The translations under genes were made by a program, and so were the position numbers. Positions 48,513 through 60,184 of a stretch of DNA of 64,000 bases are shown here, piece after piece. The first letter of the stretch is position 1. Every line of letters begins with the position of its first letter. Source of the stretch: Arthrobacter sp. ISL-28 (GTDB taxonomy: Bacteria; Actinomycetota; Actinomycetes; Actinomycetales; Micrococcaceae); contig NZ_JAGGPJ010000005.1 in the NCBI RefSeq assembly GCF_018613875.1, positions 178,359 through 242,358 on the forward strand. The letters are read 5' to 3'. The notes below the pieces were generated by a model, which saw only the letters and a list, made by a program, of their open reading frames with translations, was not told the DNA's origin and searched no databases.

Positions 48513-51455
48513 GTGCCTAAAGCCGTAGCTGACGAAACAGCCGTTGATTCCCACTCCGCCGTCGTGCCGCTGAACCCCTCTAAGCCGGACCGTGCGAAAC
48601 CGGCCCACCCGGATCTGTCCCGCCTGATCGTCAAGGGCGCACGCGAGCACAACCTGCGCAACGTGGACCTCGACCTGCCGCGCGACGCCATGATCGTCTT
48701 CACCGGCCTCTCCGGCTCTGGCAAGTCGTCCCTTGCCTTCGACACCATCTTTGCTGAGGGTCAGCGCCGCTACGTCGAATCACTGTCGGCCTACGCCCGG
48801 CAGTTCCTCGGCCAGGTGGACAAGCCCGATGTCGACTTCATCGAGGGCCTTTCCCCGGCCGTGTCCATCGACCAGAAGTCCACGAGCAAGAACCCCCGCT
48901 CAACTGTCGGTACCATCACCGAGATCTACGACTACATGCGTCTTCTGTGGGCGCGCGTCGGCCGTCCCTACTGCCCGGTCTGCGGCGAGCCGGTCATCAA
49001 GCAGACACCGCAGCAGATCGTGGACCAGCTGCTGGAACTGGAGGACGGCACCCGCTTCCAGATCCTTGCCCCCGTGGTGCGCGGCCGCAAGGGCGAGTTT
49101 GTGGACCTCTTCAAGGAACTGACAGCGAAGGGCTATTCCCGCGCCCGCGTGGACGGCGAGCTCATTCAGCTCAGCGATCCGCCCAAGCTGGGCAAGCAGT
49201 TCAAGCACACCATCGAAGTGGTGGTGGACCGCCTGGTGGTCAAGGAGGGCATCAGCCAGCGCCTGACCGACTCCATCGAAACAGCCCTGGGACTGGCCGA
49301 AGGCCGCGTGCTGGCCGAATTCGTGGACCGCGATGCCGATGCGCCTGACCGCCTGCGGGCCTTCTCCGAAAACCTCGCATGCCCGAACGAGCATCCGCTG
49401 GCCATCGATGAAATTGAGCCGAGGTCGTTCTCCTTCAACAATCCGTTCGGCGCCTGCTCGGCCTGCAGCGGCATCGGTACCAAGCTCGAAGTTGATGAGG
49501 AACTCATCGTCCCCAACCCGGAGCTTTCGCTGGCCGAAGGCGCCATCGCTCCGTGGTCACTCGGCACTGCCACCACCGAATACTGGAACCGGCTCCTGGA
49601 GGGACTCGCCAAGGAGGTGGGATTCTCCATGGACACCCCGTGGGAGAAGCTGCCCGCAGACGTCCGCCAGACTGTCCTTCATGGCAAGGACCACAAGGTC
49701 GTGGTTCAGTACCGCAACCGGTTTGGCCGGGAGCGTAAATACAGCACGGGCTTCGAAGGCGCCATCCAGTACGTGCACCGCAAACACGGCGAGACGGACT
49801 CGGACTGGGCCCGCGACCGCTATGAGGAATACATGCGGCAGGTTCCATGCGCTGCCTGCAACGGCGCCCGGCTCAACCCGGCGTCGTTGTCCGTGCTGAT
49901 CAACGGCAAGTCAATTGCGCAGGTGGCGGCGCTGCCCATGCGCGAATGCGCTGATTTCCTCAACAACCTTGTCCTGACCGGGCGCGAGGCGCAGATCGCC
50001 CACCAGGTCCTCAAGGAAATCCAGGCCCGCCTGACCTTCCTGCTGGATGTCGGCCTCGAATACCTGAACCTCGAACGCCCGTCCGCTACTCTTTCCGGCG
50101 GCGAAGCGCAGCGGATCCGGCTCGCCACGCAGATCGGCTCCGGCCTCGTGGGCGTGCTCTACGTCCTGGACGAGCCGTCCATCGGCCTGCACCAGAGGGA
50201 CAACCGCCGGCTCATCGAGACCCTCACCCGGCTCAGGGACATGGGCAATACGCTCATCGTGGTCGAGCACGATGAAGACACCATCCATGAAGCCGACTGG
50301 ATCGTCGACATCGGGCCCGGGGCGGGGGAGCACGGCGGCCAGGTGGTCCACTCCGGTTCCTACGCCGCCCTGCTCGAGAACAGGGCATCCCTGACCGGGG
50401 ACTACCTCGCCGGGCGCAAGAAGATCGACCTTCCCAAGAAACGGCGCAAGTATGACAAAAAGCGTGAACTGAAAGTCATCGGAGCCAGGGAAAACAACCT
50501 CATTAACGTCGATGCCGCTTTCCCGCTGGGGCTCTTCACCGCGGTGACCGGAGTCAGCGGCTCGGGCAAGTCGACCCTCGTCAACGAGATCCTCTACAAG
50601 GTGCTCGCCAACAAGCTCAACGGCGCCAAGCAGGTGGCCGGCCGGCACAAGTCGGTCCAGGGGCTGGAGCACCTGGACAAGGTGGTCCACGTTGACCAGA
50701 GCCCGATCGGACGAACTCCGCGGTCCAACCCGGCAACCTACACCGGCGTGTTTGACAACATCCGCAAGCTCTTCGCCGAAACCACAGAGGCCAAGGTCCG
50801 CGGGTACCTGCCCGGTCGCTTTTCCTTCAACGTCAAAGGCGGCAGGTGCGAGGCCTGTTCGGGTGACGGCACGCTGAAGATCGAGATGAACTTCCTGCCG
50901 GACGTGTATGTTCCCTGCGAAGTGTGCCACGGTGCCCGCTACAACCGGGAAACGCTCGAGGTGCACTACAAGGGCAAGACCATCGCGGATGTGCTGAACA
51001 TGCCCATCGAGGAAGGCGCCGAGTTCTTCGCGGCCTTCTCCCCGATCGCACGCCACCTCAACACCCTGGTCGATGTCGGACTCGGCTACGTGCGCCTGGG
51101 TCAGCCTGCCACCACACTTTCCGGCGGCGAGGCGCAGCGCGTGAAGCTCGCCGCAGAGCTCCAGAAGCGCTCCAACGGGCGCAGCATTTACGTCCTGGAC
51201 GAGCCCACCACCGGTCTGCATTTCGAAGATATCAGGAAGCTGCTGCTGGTGCTCCAGGGCCTCGTGGACAAGGGCAACACCGTCATCACCATCGAGCACA
51301 ACCTTGACGTGATCAAGAGTGCCGACTGGATCGTTGACCTGGGCCCGGACGGCGGTTCAGGCGGCGGACGGATCGTGGCCTCCGGCACGCCGGAGCAGCT
51401 CGCCAAATCAACGGAGAGCCACACAGCCACGTTCCTGGCCGAGATTCTCAGCTAG
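48513..51455 (+). CDS. uvrA: Excinuclease ABC subunit A
   Basis: A 980-residue damage sensor of nucleotide excision repair with two ABC ATPase modules. The first P-loop is TGLSGSGKS (Lys71), with Y-x2-YARQFLGQ and a first zinc element CPVCGEPV. Signature one is [13 protein letters not shown]. The second P-loop is [12 protein letters not shown] (near residue 680), followed by the second zinc module [20 protein letters not shown]...CEVCHG and [14 protein letters not shown]. Dimers load UvrB on lesions. The 30-residue polar N-terminal extension is typical of actinobacteria. The GTG at 48513 sits 6 nt after the -10 box and 13 nt after a LexA box. Confidence 0.97.
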   Translation: MPKAVADETAVDSHSAVVPLNPSKPDRAKPAHPDLSRLIVKGAREHNLRNVDLDLPRDAMIVFTGLSGSGKSSLAFDTIFAEGQRRYVESLSAYARQFLGQVDKPDVDFIEGLSPAVSIDQKSTSKNPRSTVGTITEIYDYMRLLWARVGRPYCPVCGEPVIKQTPQQIVDQLLELEDGTRFQILAPVVRGRKGEFVDLFKELTAKGYSRARVDGELIQLSDPPKLGKQFKHTIEVVVDRLVVKEGISQRLTDSIETALGLAEGRVLAEFVDRDADAPDRLRAFSENLACPNEHPLAIDEIEPRSFSFNNPFGACSACSGIGTKLEVDEELIVPNPELSLAEGAIAPWSLGTATTEYWNRLLEGLAKEVGFSMDTPWEKLPADVRQTVLHGKDHKVVVQYRNRFGRERKYSTGFEGAIQYVHRKHGETDSDWARDRYEEYMRQVPCAACNGARLNPASLSVLINGKSIAQVAALPMRECADFLNNLVLTGREAQIAHQVLKEIQARLTFLLDVGLEYLNLERPSATLSGGEAQRIRLATQIGSGLVGVLYVLDEPSIGLHQRDNRRLIETLTRLRDMGNTLIVVEHDEDTIHEADWIVDIGPGAGEHGGQVVHSGSYAALLENRASLTGDYLAGRKKIDLPKKRRKYDKKRELKVIGARENNLINVDAAFPLGLFTAVTGVSGSGKSTLVNEILYKVLANKLNGAKQVAGRHKSVQGLEHLDKVVHVDQSPIGRTPRSNPATYTGVFDNIRKLFAETTEAKVRGYLPGRFSFNVKGGRCEACSGDGTLKIEMNFLPDVYVPCEVCHGARYNRETLEVHYKGKTIADVLNMPIEEGAEFFAAFSPIARHLNTLVDVGLGYVRLGQPATTLSGGEAQRVKLAAELQKRSNGRSIYVLDEPTTGLHFEDIRKLLLVLQGLVDKGNTVITIEHNLDVIKSADWIVDLGPDGGSGGGRIVASGTPEQLAKSTESHTATFLAEILS

Positions 51456-51587
51456 GAGGGCAGACCACGGCGGGCCGGGAGCGGCTCAACCGCCTGGACT
51501 GGCGCAGGAGCACCCTGTCGGGCGGAGAAATATTCCCCGTATGGCATGTGAGTTTGAGCAAAGGTGCTCTCATGAGAAACTAAGCCG

Positions 51588-52304
51588 GTGACTTCAACAA
51601 TAGTGCCCGTGATCTTCGACCTGGACGGCACTCTTGTCGATCCGGCCGGCGGAATAACAGACGGAATTGCCGCGGCCCTCAGGGAATTTGGGATTCCTGT
51701 TCCGAGCCAGGAGCTCTTGGACGCCATGGTTGGACCAAAGCTGAGCGATGCACTGCTGACTATTGCGGGAGTTCCTCCGGCCAAGCTTCAGATGGTCATC
51801 CGGAGCTATCGAATGCGTTATCTCGACACCGGCATATCGCAAAGCCGGCTCTACCCCGGGGTTCTCGAGCTGCTGGATGGATACGCCGCCGCGGGACGGC
51901 CCATCGCCGTGGCGACACAGAAGCCGGAACACCTGGCGCCCCTCGTCCTTCAGCACCACAAGATACTCGACCGCTTCGTGTCCGTCCAGGGGTCCGCCGT
52001 GGACGAAACGGCCGCCGCTGCCGGTCCGGTCGGCAAGACCGGCATCATTGCCGCCGCCATGGCCGACCTCCGTACCCAGCACGCCGTGATGGTGGGGGAC
52101 CGTGCACAGGATGTCGCAGGTGCGATTGCCAACGGCATCGACTGCATCGGTGTCAGTTGGGGCTTTGCCCCCGACGGCGAACTGGAGGAAGCGGGCGCCG
52201 TGGCGGTCGTCCACGACGCACCGAGCCTTCGTAACACCATCGAGGAGCTGGAATCCGTCCGGGCCGAAGCCATGAGCGAGGTGCGCAACGATGGAGCTGT
52301 TTGA
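51588..52304 (+). CDS. HAD-superfamily phosphatase (phosphoglycolate phosphatase-like)
   Basis: A 238-residue protein with the HAD fold and an alpha-helical C1 cap. Motif I is VIFDLDGTLVDPAGG. Motif II is IAVATQKPEH (Thr), and motif IV is HAVMVGDRAQDVAGAIANGI with the metal-binding Asp, following a Lys in motif III. The pattern matches Gph/PGP and nucleotidase-type members. The substrate is not certain. The GTG at 51588 is 132 nt after uvrA. The 3' end overlaps the acyltransferase gene by 14 nt, so the two are an operon. Confidence 0.88.
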   Translation: MTSTIVPVIFDLDGTLVDPAGGITDGIAAALREFGIPVPSQELLDAMVGPKLSDALLTIAGVPPAKLQMVIRSYRMRYLDTGISQSRLYPGVLELLDGYAAAGRPIAVATQKPEHLAPLVLQHHKILDRFVSVQGSAVDETAAAAGPVGKTGIIAAAMADLRTQHAVMVGDRAQDVAGAIANGIDCIGVSWGFAPDGELEEAGAVAVVHDAPSLRNTIEELESVRAEAMSEVRNDGAV

Positions 52305-52959
52305 CGGCATCAGGTGGACCACCCGGGGGCTGATCTCGGGAACCTGCCGGCCAACGGTCATCGGACTGGAGAATGTCCCCAAGGAGGGGCCATTCATCGT
52401 TGCGCCCAACCATCTCTCCTTCCTGGACAGCGTGATCGTCCAGGCACTGATGCCCCGCCCCGTGGCCTTCTTCGCCAAAGCGGAATACTTCACCACCAAA
52501 GGCGTCAAGGGGCGACTGATGAGGTCCTTCTTTGAGGCTGTCGGATCCATTCCCGTGGAGCGTGGGGAACAGGCCGCGAGCGTCCAGGCACTGAAGACAC
52601 TCCTGGACATCCTGGAGGACGGGCGAGGCATCGGCATCTACCCTGAGGGCACCCGCTCTCGGGACGGGATTCTGTACCGCGGCCGTACCGGCGTGGGGTG
52701 GCTTGCCCTTACCACCGGGGCACCCGTCATCCCGGTGGGCCTCATCGGCACGGAGAAGCTGCAGCCGGCGGGCCGCAACGCGGTCAAGCCCCAGCACTTC
52801 ACCATGAAAGTCGGCGCGCCGCTGTACTTCGACAAGACCGGGCCGGACCACTCGCTGCCGGCCCGGCGGCAGGTCACTGACCGGATCATGGACGCCATCG
52901 CGGTGCTCAGCGGCCAGGAGCGGTCCACGAGCTACAACCAGAGCAAGGCCATCGAGTAA
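52291..52959 (+). CDS. 1-acylglycerol-3-phosphate acyltransferase (PlsC-like)
   Basis: A 222-residue membrane-associated acyltransferase with the catalytic H-x4-D in APNHLSFLDS (His41, Asp46). The substrate-binding PEGTRSRDG lies near residue 117, with FFAKAEYF and GAPVIPVGLIGTEKL between and after. It transfers an acyl chain to lysophosphatidate or a related glycerolipid, making phosphatidate. The ATG lies within the end of the HAD gene (14-nt overlap). A hydrophobic N-terminal transmembrane helix is not obvious, so peripheral membrane binding is likely. Confidence 0.9.
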   Translation: MELFDGIRWTTRGLISGTCRPTVIGLENVPKEGPFIVAPNHLSFLDSVIVQALMPRPVAFFAKAEYFTTKGVKGRLMRSFFEAVGSIPVERGEQAASVQALKTLLDILEDGRGIGIYPEGTRSRDGILYRGRTGVGWLALTTGAPVIPVGLIGTEKLQPAGRNAVKPQHFTMKVGAPLYFDKTGPDHSLPARRQVTDRIMDAIAVLSGQERSTSYNQSKAIE

Positions 52960-53022
52960 CGCCTCTCCCGGGTAGTCCCCGGGGCGGCCAGGGGGCCGGC
53001 AACAGGCACGCCGGCTCCTCAG

Positions 53023-53028
53023 TAGACT
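53023..53028 (+). promoter_or_regulatory. -10 element of leaderless uvrC operon
   Basis: TAGACT, 6 nt before the GTG at 53035. I see no LexA box here, in contrast to uvrA. Confidence 0.55.
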
Positions 53029-53034
53029 GGAAGC

Positions 53035-55065
53035 GTGGCAGATCCAGCAAGTTACCGACCCCAGACGGGTGAAATCCCAACCAATCCGGGCGTCTACAGG
53101 TTCCGGGATCCCCACGGCAGGGTCATCTACGTCGGCAAGGCAAAGAACCTCCGCTCTCGCCTGAACTCGTACTTCGCCAACCCCGCGGGCCTCCTGCCAA
53201 AGACGCACGCGATGGTCCATGCAGCCAGCAGCGTCGAATGGACGGTGGTGGGCAGCGAACTTGAGTCCCTGCAGCTGGAATACACCTGGATCAAGGAATT
53301 CAAACCGCGGTTCAACGTGGTGTTCCGGGATGACAAGACATACCCGTACCTCGCCGTCACCATGGGGGAGAAGCTGCCCCGTGTGCAGGTCATGCGCGGG
53401 GAGCGGCGGAAGGGCACCCGCTACTTCGGCCCCTATACTGCCGGGGCGATCCGGGAGACCATGGACACCCTGCTGCGGGTTTTCCCCGTCCGCAGCTGCA
53501 GCGCCGGGGTGCTCAAGCGTGCCCAGGCAAGCGGCCGGCCGTGCCTGCTCGGCTACATCGACAAGTGCTCGGCCCCCTGCGTGGGCCGAGTTACGCCCGA
53601 GGAGCACCGGGCACTGGCGGAGGACTTCTGTGCATTCATGGGCGGCGAGGCCAAGCGCTTCATTGGGCGGCTGGAAAAAGAGATGGCCGCCGCCGTGGCC
53701 ACCCTGGACTATGAGCGCGCCGCCAGGCTCCGCGACGACATCGTCGCCCTCCGCAAGGTTTTCGAACGCAACGCCGTGGTGCTGGCCGAGGACACAGACG
53801 CCGATATTTTCGCGCTGCACGAGGACGAACTCGAGGCCGCCGTCCAGGTGTTCCACGTCCGCGGCGGGCGCGTCAGGGGACAACGCGGCTGGGTCGTTGA
53901 AAAGGTGGAGGACTCCACCACGCCGGACCTCGTGGAGCACCTTCTGCAGCAGGTCTACGGGGAAGACGCGGAGGTCCAAGGCAGGCTTCCCCGCGAGGTG
54001 CTGGTCCCGGTGGAGCCGAGCAACGCGCCGGAGCTGGCCGTGTGGCTGGGCGGCCTCCGCGGCGCGAAGGTCGACATTAGGGTGCCACAGCGCGGAGACA
54101 AGGCCGCCCTGATGACCACCGTCCGGGAGAACGCCGAACACGCCCTCAAACTGCACAAGACGCGGAGGGCCGGCGACCTGACGGTACGGTCCCAGGCCCT
54201 CCAGGAACTGCAGGAAGCCCTGGAACTGCCCGTGCCGCTGCTGCGGATCGAATGCTATGACGTCTCCCACGTCCAAGGCACCAATGTCGTGGCGTCCATG
54301 GTGGTGGTGGAAGACGGGCTGCCCAAGAAGTCCGACTACCGGAAGTTCTCCATCACGGGGGCGGCGGCTGCGGACGACACGGCGGCCATGCACGATGTCC
54401 TGACCCGGCGTTTCCGGCACTATCTGCTGGACAAGACGGCCCAGGTGGAGGCCTCCGAACTGGGAACGGACGCGGCCACACCTGCGGTTGCGGATGGGGC
54501 GGGCGGAGCGGACCTGTCCGTGGCGGACACCACCACCCCCGCACCGCGGGCCAAGTTCGCCTACCCGCCCAACCTTGTGGTGGTGGATGGCGGAAAGCCC
54601 CAGGTCAACGCCGCCGCCCGTGCCCTCGCCGGCCTCGGTGTGGACGACGTCTACGTGGTGGGTCTGGCCAAGCGGCTCGAGGAGGTGTGGCTACCGGACA
54701 GCGACTTCCCGGTCATCCTGCCCCGCTCGTCGCAGGGGCTGTACATGCTGCAGCGCATCCGTGATGAAGCCCACCGCTTTGCCATCTCGTTCCACCGGCA
54801 GAAGCGCGGAAAGGCCATGACCGTCTCGGCCCTCGACGGCGTGCCCGGCCTGGGTGAATCCAAGCGCAAGGCGCTGCTCGCCCACTTCGGGTCCGTCAAG
54901 AAAATCAAGGCGGCGTCCGTCGAGGAGCTCACGGCCGCGAAAGGCATCGGTCCGGCCCTCGCCGCAGCCATCGTGACGCATTTCAGTGCCAACGGTGCCG
55001 GAAGCGACTCCGCGGACGCCGTGCCCGCGATCAACATGACCACCGGTGAAGTCCTGGAAACTTAG
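53035..55065 (+). CDS. uvrC: Excinuclease ABC subunit C
   Basis: A 676-residue dual-incision nuclease. The N-terminal GIY-YIG domain reads [20 protein letters not shown], then [11 protein letters not shown]. The UVR motif binding UvrB is in [20 protein letters not shown]. The RNase H-like C-terminal nuclease is [20 protein letters not shown], followed by [13 protein letters not shown]. Tandem helix-hairpin-helix motifs end the protein ([35 protein letters not shown]). An Ala/Thr/Asp-rich insert of about 40 residues (near 475-515) interrupts the nuclease domain, as in other actinobacteria. It heads uvrC-rapZ-yvcK-whiA. Confidence 0.97.
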   Translation: MADPASYRPQTGEIPTNPGVYRFRDPHGRVIYVGKAKNLRSRLNSYFANPAGLLPKTHAMVHAASSVEWTVVGSELESLQLEYTWIKEFKPRFNVVFRDDKTYPYLAVTMGEKLPRVQVMRGERRKGTRYFGPYTAGAIRETMDTLLRVFPVRSCSAGVLKRAQASGRPCLLGYIDKCSAPCVGRVTPEEHRALAEDFCAFMGGEAKRFIGRLEKEMAAAVATLDYERAARLRDDIVALRKVFERNAVVLAEDTDADIFALHEDELEAAVQVFHVRGGRVRGQRGWVVEKVEDSTTPDLVEHLLQQVYGEDAEVQGRLPREVLVPVEPSNAPELAVWLGGLRGAKVDIRVPQRGDKAALMTTVRENAEHALKLHKTRRAGDLTVRSQALQELQEALELPVPLLRIECYDVSHVQGTNVVASMVVVEDGLPKKSDYRKFSITGAAAADDTAAMHDVLTRRFRHYLLDKTAQVEASELGTDAATPAVADGAGGADLSVADTTTPAPRAKFAYPPNLVVVDGGKPQVNAAARALAGLGVDDVYVVGLAKRLEEVWLPDSDFPVILPRSSQGLYMLQRIRDEAHRFAISFHRQKRGKAMTVSALDGVPGLGESKRKALLAHFGSVKKIKAASVEELTAAKGIGPALAAAIVTHFSANGAGSDSADAVPAINMTTGEVLET

Positions 55066-55088
55066 CTAGCATCCTGAAACTTAGCTAG
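55052..55088. repeat. Imperfect direct duplication at the uvrC stop
   Basis: TCCTGGAAACTTAGCTAG (55052-55069), which contains the uvrC stop, is followed 2 nt later by TCCTGAAACTTAGCTAG (55072-55088), one base shorter. It duplicates the last codons and stop downstream. Confidence 0.75.
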
Positions 55089-55167
55089 GGTAAGTACGGG
55101 AATCTTGCCGCGCGTATTGGCGGGCGCAAGAACGCAATAGCGGACAGCAGGAATGGGGCAGGAATTA

Positions 55168-56091
55168 ATGGCAGAGTCGACGGCGGGAGCCCGCGTGGAC
55201 GAGGACGGTCTCACGCCGGTCAAGCCAGTTGAGGCGGAACTGCTCGTAGTGACGGGCATGTCCGGGGCAGGCCGCAGCACGGCGTCCGATGCCCTCGAAG
55301 ACCACGGCTGGTACGTCGTCGAGAACCTGCCCCCGCAGATGCTGGGCACCCTCGCGGAGCTCGTGTCGCACGCCCCCCAGTCCATCCCGAGGCTCGCTGT
55401 CGTGGTGGATGTGCGGAGCAAGGCGCTGTTCGCCGACATCCGGGCTGCCCTCCATGCTCTGGCAGCCAGCGGCGTCACCTTCCGGGTCCTCTTCCTGGAT
55501 GCGAGCGACGACGTCCTGGTCCGCCGCTTCGAACAGGGCCGGCGGCCCCATCCCCTTCAGGGCGGCGGCCGGATCCTGGACGGCATCGCGGCCGAGCGTG
55601 AACTCCTGAAGGAACTGCGTGATTCCTCCGACCTCGTCCTGGACACGTCCACCTTCAACGTGCATGGTCTGGCCACCGCCATCACGGAACTCTTCACCGA
55701 AACCGGCCCCGTGGCCCTGCGGCTCAACGTCATGAGCTTCGGTTTCAAGTACGGACTGCCCGTTGACGCGAACTACGTGGCCGACGTCCGGTTCATCCCC
55801 AACCCGCACTGGGTGCCGAAACTGCGGCCGCACACCGGCCTCGACCAGGACGTCAGTGACTACGTCCTCGAGGCCGAGGGCGTTCCAAGCTTCGTGGAAC
55901 GCTACGTGATGGCGCTAGAGCCGGTCCTCGACGGCTATCGGCGCGAGAACAAGCACTACGCCACCATTGCCGTGGGATGCACCGGCGGGAAACACCGCTC
56001 GGTGGCGGTCGCCGTCGAGCTTTCCAAGAAACTGGCACAGTATCCGCGCGTCACGGTGACCACCACCCACCGGGATCTGGGCCGCGAATAA
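55168..56091 (+). CDS. rapZ: RNase adapter RapZ / P-loop nucleotide-binding protein
   Basis: A 307-residue RapZ/YvcJ-family protein. The N-terminal P-loop is [17 protein letters not shown], with Arg in place of the usual Lys of GxxxxGK[ST]. The C-terminal RapZ domain has [40 protein letters not shown] and [21 protein letters not shown]. coli RapZ binds glucosamine-6-phosphate and guides sRNA decay; the actinobacterial role is not settled. The ATG at 55168 follows CAGGA at good spacing. ATG 55153 would touch an AGGA with no spacing. The stop and the yvcK start share a base (TAATG). Confidence 0.93.
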   Translation: MAESTAGARVDEDGLTPVKPVEAELLVVTGMSGAGRSTASDALEDHGWYVVENLPPQMLGTLAELVSHAPQSIPRLAVVVDVRSKALFADIRAALHALAASGVTFRVLFLDASDDVLVRRFEQGRRPHPLQGGGRILDGIAAERELLKELRDSSDLVLDTSTFNVHGLATAITELFTETGPVALRLNVMSFGFKYGLPVDANYVADVRFIPNPHWVPKLRPHTGLDQDVSDYVLEAEGVPSFVERYVMALEPVLDGYRRENKHYATIAVGCTGGKHRSVAVAVELSKKLAQYPRVTVTTTHRDLGRE

Positions 56092-57104
56092 TGGGAGTTC
56101 TGACTGGCCCGCTGCCCCTTATTCCGCCGTCCGGCCTGGCCGGATCCCAGCAGGCCAAAGGACCCACTGTGGTGGCTCTTGGCGGAGGCCACGGCCTGTC
56201 GGCGTCCCTGTCGGCACTGCGGTTGCTGACATCCGAACTGACGGCGATCGTCACCGTGGCCGACGACGGCGGGTCCTCCGGCCGCCTCCGTCAGGAGTAC
56301 GGCGTCCTGCCGCCGGGGGATCTCCGCATGGCCCTGTCGGCGCTGTGTGACGACACCGACTGGGGCCGTACCTGGCGTGACGTCATGCAACACCGCTTCC
56401 GGTCGGGCCCGGGTGACGGCTCACTGGACGACCACGCCATGGGCAACCTGCTCATCGTCACGCTGTGGGAACTGCTCGGCGACGCAGTGGCCGGATTGAA
56501 GTGGGCCGGCGCGCTGCTCGGGGCCCGCGGCCAGGTGTTGCCGATGTCCACGGTGCCGCTCACCATCGAAGGTGATGTACGCGTGACCGCCCCGGATGGA
56601 AGCAGCACCCTTACCACCATCAAAGGCCAGGCGCGCTGTGCCGTTGCCGGTTCGCTGGAGGGCGTCAGGCTGCTGCCCGAAGATGCACCCGCCTGTGTTG
56701 AGGCGCTGACGGCCATCGAACTTGCCGACTGGGTGGTCCTCGGCCCGGGGTCCTGGTACACCTCGGTCCTCCCGCACCTGCTGCTGCCCGAGATGCGGCA
56801 GGCCCTGTGTGACACGCCGGCCAAACGCTGCCTCACCATGAACCTTGCCATGGACACCAAAGAAACGTCGGGCATGTCGGCCGCCGACCACCTGAACGTC
56901 CTGCGCACCTACGCCCCGGAGTTCAGCGCTGACGTGGTGCTGGCTGATCCTGCCTCCGTGTCGGACGTGAAGGAGTTCGAGCGGGCCGCCGGGATGATCG
57001 GAGCTGAGGTTGTCTTGGGTAAAGTAGGGGCTCCGGGTCAGCGTCCCGTCCACGACCCCCTGCGGCTGGCAACGGCTTACCAGGATATTTTTGGGAACAG
57101 TTAG
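56091..57104 (+). CDS. yvcK: YvcK/CofD-family gluconeogenesis and morphogenesis factor
   Basis: A 337-residue protein of the CofD-like YvcK family. Signatures are VVALGGGHGLSASLSALR, TVADDGGSSGRLRQEYGVLP, PPGDLRMALSAL, DDHAMGNLLIVTLWELLGDA and the UDP-sugar-site VLGPGSWYTSVLPHLL. In Bacillus and mycobacteria, YvcK/CuvA binds UDP-GlcNAc and links carbon metabolism to cell-wall synthesis. It is translationally coupled to rapZ and followed at 9 nt by whiA. Confidence 0.93.
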   Translation: MGVLTGPLPLIPPSGLAGSQQAKGPTVVALGGGHGLSASLSALRLLTSELTAIVTVADDGGSSGRLRQEYGVLPPGDLRMALSALCDDTDWGRTWRDVMQHRFRSGPGDGSLDDHAMGNLLIVTLWELLGDAVAGLKWAGALLGARGQVLPMSTVPLTIEGDVRVTAPDGSSTLTTIKGQARCAVAGSLEGVRLLPEDAPACVEALTAIELADWVVLGPGSWYTSVLPHLLLPEMRQALCDTPAKRCLTMNLAMDTKETSGMSAADHLNVLRTYAPEFSADVVLADPASVSDVKEFERAAGMIGAEVVLGKVGAPGQRPVHDPLRLATAYQDIFGNS

Positions 57105-57113
57105 GAAGGTGCC

Positions 57114-58094
57114 ATGGCACTGACAGCATCAGTCAAGGAAGAACTGTCCCACCTGGACATCAAGAAGTCATCGGTCCGGAAGGCCGAAGTCTCGGCCATG
57201 CTCCGCTTCGCCGGAGGACTCCACATCATCTCCGGCCGGATTGTGATCGAAGCCGAAGTGGACCTGGCGTCCACGGCGCGTCGCCTGCGGGCGGCGATCG
57301 CCGAAGTCTACGGGCACCAGAGTGAAATCATCGTGGTCTCCGGCAACGGGCTGCGCCGCGGCAGCCGCTATGTGGTGCGGGTCGTCCGCGACGGCGAGGC
57401 GCTCGCCCGGCAGACCGGGCTCCTGGACACCCGCGGCCGCCCGGTTCGCGGCCTTCCTTCCGTCGTCGTCAACGGTTCCGCAGCCGATGCCGAAGCGGTG
57501 TGGCGCGGTGCCTTCCTGGCCCACGGATCCCTGACCGAACCAGGCCGCTCGTCCTCGATGGAAGTGACCTGCCCCGGCCCTGAGTCCGCGCTGGCCCTGG
57601 TCGGTGCCGCCCGCCGGCTCGGAATCCAGGCCAAGGCGCGTGAAGTCAGGGGAGTGGACCGGGTGGTCATTCGGGACGGCGACACGATCGCCGCCCTGCT
57701 CACCCGGATGGGCGCCCACGACGCCTTGATGGTCTGGGAAGAGAGACGGATGCGGAAGGAAGTGCGGGCCACCGCGAACCGGCTCGCGAACTTCGACGAC
57801 GCCAACCTGCGCCGCTCGGCGCAGGCTGCCGTGGCCGCAGGTGCCCGCGTGGACCGCGCCCTGGAGATCCTGGGGGACGACGTTCCCGAGCACCTGAAAT
57901 ACGCGGGGGAGCTCAGGGTGGCCCACAAACAGGCCAGCCTCGATGAACTCGGCCGGCTCGCTGATCCGCCCATGACCAAGGACGCCATCGCCGGACGCAT
58001 CCGCCGCCTGCTGGCCATGGCGGACAAACGTGCTTCCGATCTTGGTATCCCGGGGACGGATGCCAATGTGACGCCGGAAATGCTGGACGAGTAG
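57114..58094 (+). CDS. whiA: DNA-binding protein WhiA
   Basis: A 326-residue WhiA: an N-terminal LAGLIDADG-homing-endonuclease-like fold ([20 protein letters not shown], then [20 protein letters not shown], without nuclease residues) and a C-terminal helix-turn-helix ([40 protein letters not shown]). In Streptomyces it works with WhiB in sporulation septation; in non-sporulating actinobacteria and Bacillus it affects division and chromosome segregation. The ATG follows AGGAAGGTGCC. It is the last gene of the uvrC operon. Confidence 0.95.
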   Translation: MALTASVKEELSHLDIKKSSVRKAEVSAMLRFAGGLHIISGRIVIEAEVDLASTARRLRAAIAEVYGHQSEIIVVSGNGLRRGSRYVVRVVRDGEALARQTGLLDTRGRPVRGLPSVVVNGSAADAEAVWRGAFLAHGSLTEPGRSSSMEVTCPGPESALALVGAARRLGIQAKAREVRGVDRVVIRDGDTIAALLTRMGAHDALMVWEERRMRKEVRATANRLANFDDANLRRSAQAAVAAGARVDRALEILGDDVPEHLKYAGELRVAHKQASLDELGRLADPPMTKDAIAGRIRRLLAMADKRASDLGIPGTDANVTPEMLDE

Positions 58095-58273
58095 CAGCGC
58101 CCCTAGAATCAAGACCAGATGGTGGAGATACCTGGCGGGCCGGGAGTTACGGCTCCGGAAGCGGTTGGGCGGCCAGGGTCACGCCATCGGAAATTTCCGG
58201 GTGACCAGTCATCCGGATGCACAATCCGAGAGTTAGCAAACCGGACAACCTGTCCACGACATTGGAGGATTTT

Positions 58274-58897
58274 GTGACCGAGTACGTTCTGCCCGAACTC
58301 AGCTACGACTATGCAGCGCTGGAGCCCCACATCTCCGCAAAGATCATGGAGCTGCACCACAGCAAGCACCATGCAGCGTACGTGACGGGCGCCAACAACG
58401 CACTGTCCCAGCTCGCGGACGCCCGCGACAAGGGCGACTTCGCCAACATCAACCGCCTTTCCAAGGACCTGGCCTTCCACACCGGCGGGCACATCAACCA
58501 CTCCGTGTTCTGGAACAACATCTCGCCGGACGGCGGCGACAAGCCGGAAGGCGAGCTGGCTGCAGCCATCGACGACGCCTTCGGCTCCTTCGACGCCTTC
58601 CGTGCCCAGTTCTCCGCAGCGGCCCTCGGCCTCCAGGGATCCGGCTGGGGCTTCCTGGCCTACGAGCCCATCGGCGGCAACCTTGTCATCGAACAGCTCT
58701 ACGACCAGCAGGGCAACGTGGCACTCGGCACCACCCCGCTGCTCATGCTGGACATGTGGGAGCACGCCTTCTACCTCGACTACGTCAACGTCAAGGCCGA
58801 CTACGTCAAGGCGTTCTGGAACATCGTCAACTGGGCCGACGTCGCGCAGCGCTTCGCCGCAGCGCGCGCGAACGCAACCGCTCTCATTACGCTCTAG
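58274..58897 (+). CDS. sodA: Superoxide dismutase [Mn/Fe]
   Basis: A 207-residue cytoplasmic Mn/Fe-SOD. Metal ligands are His28 in [10 protein letters not shown], His in [10 protein letters not shown], and Asp/His in [20 protein letters not shown]. The GSGWGFLAY segment and LQGSGWGFL context resemble manganese-type enzymes, but metal use needs measurement. It dismutates superoxide to H2O2 and O2. The GTG at 58274 follows GGAGG at 5-nt spacing. The frame upstream to 58217 is not family sequence. A strong terminator follows at 58967. Confidence 0.95.
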   Translation: MTEYVLPELSYDYAALEPHISAKIMELHHSKHHAAYVTGANNALSQLADARDKGDFANINRLSKDLAFHTGGHINHSVFWNNISPDGGDKPEGELAAAIDDAFGSFDAFRAQFSAAALGLQGSGWGFLAYEPIGGNLVIEQLYDQQGNVALGTTPLLMLDMWEHAFYLDYVNVKADYVKAFWNIVNWADVAQRFAAARANATALITL

Positions 58898-58966
58898 CGT
58901 GTGATGTGCGCAACGCACATTGGTAACAAACTTCACATTGAGGCCCTTTAGGGCCGAATTGTGGAC

Positions 58967-58996
58967 GGTCGGCCCCCGCACTTGCGGGGGCCGACC
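58967..58996 (+). terminator. Intrinsic terminator after sodA
   Basis: GGTCGGCCCCCGC and GCGGGGGCCGACC form a 13-bp stem with a 4-nt loop (ACTT), followed by TTCTTAAA. A smaller hairpin GGCCC-TTTA-GGGCC precedes it. Confidence 0.9.
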
Positions 58997-59070
58997 TTCT
59001 TAAACGTAAGATGGATCACGGAAGGCGGTTAGCCTTCAGCAATGTGGCTGGTCGCCCTCCGATCTGGTAA

Positions 59071-60174
<1,104 letters not shown>

Positions 60175-60184
60175 GGTTAGCTAC

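Noticed and set aside
52153..54420. 755-residue minus-strand frame
   Set aside because: Antisense to the HAD gene, acyltransferase and uvrC; no domain pattern.
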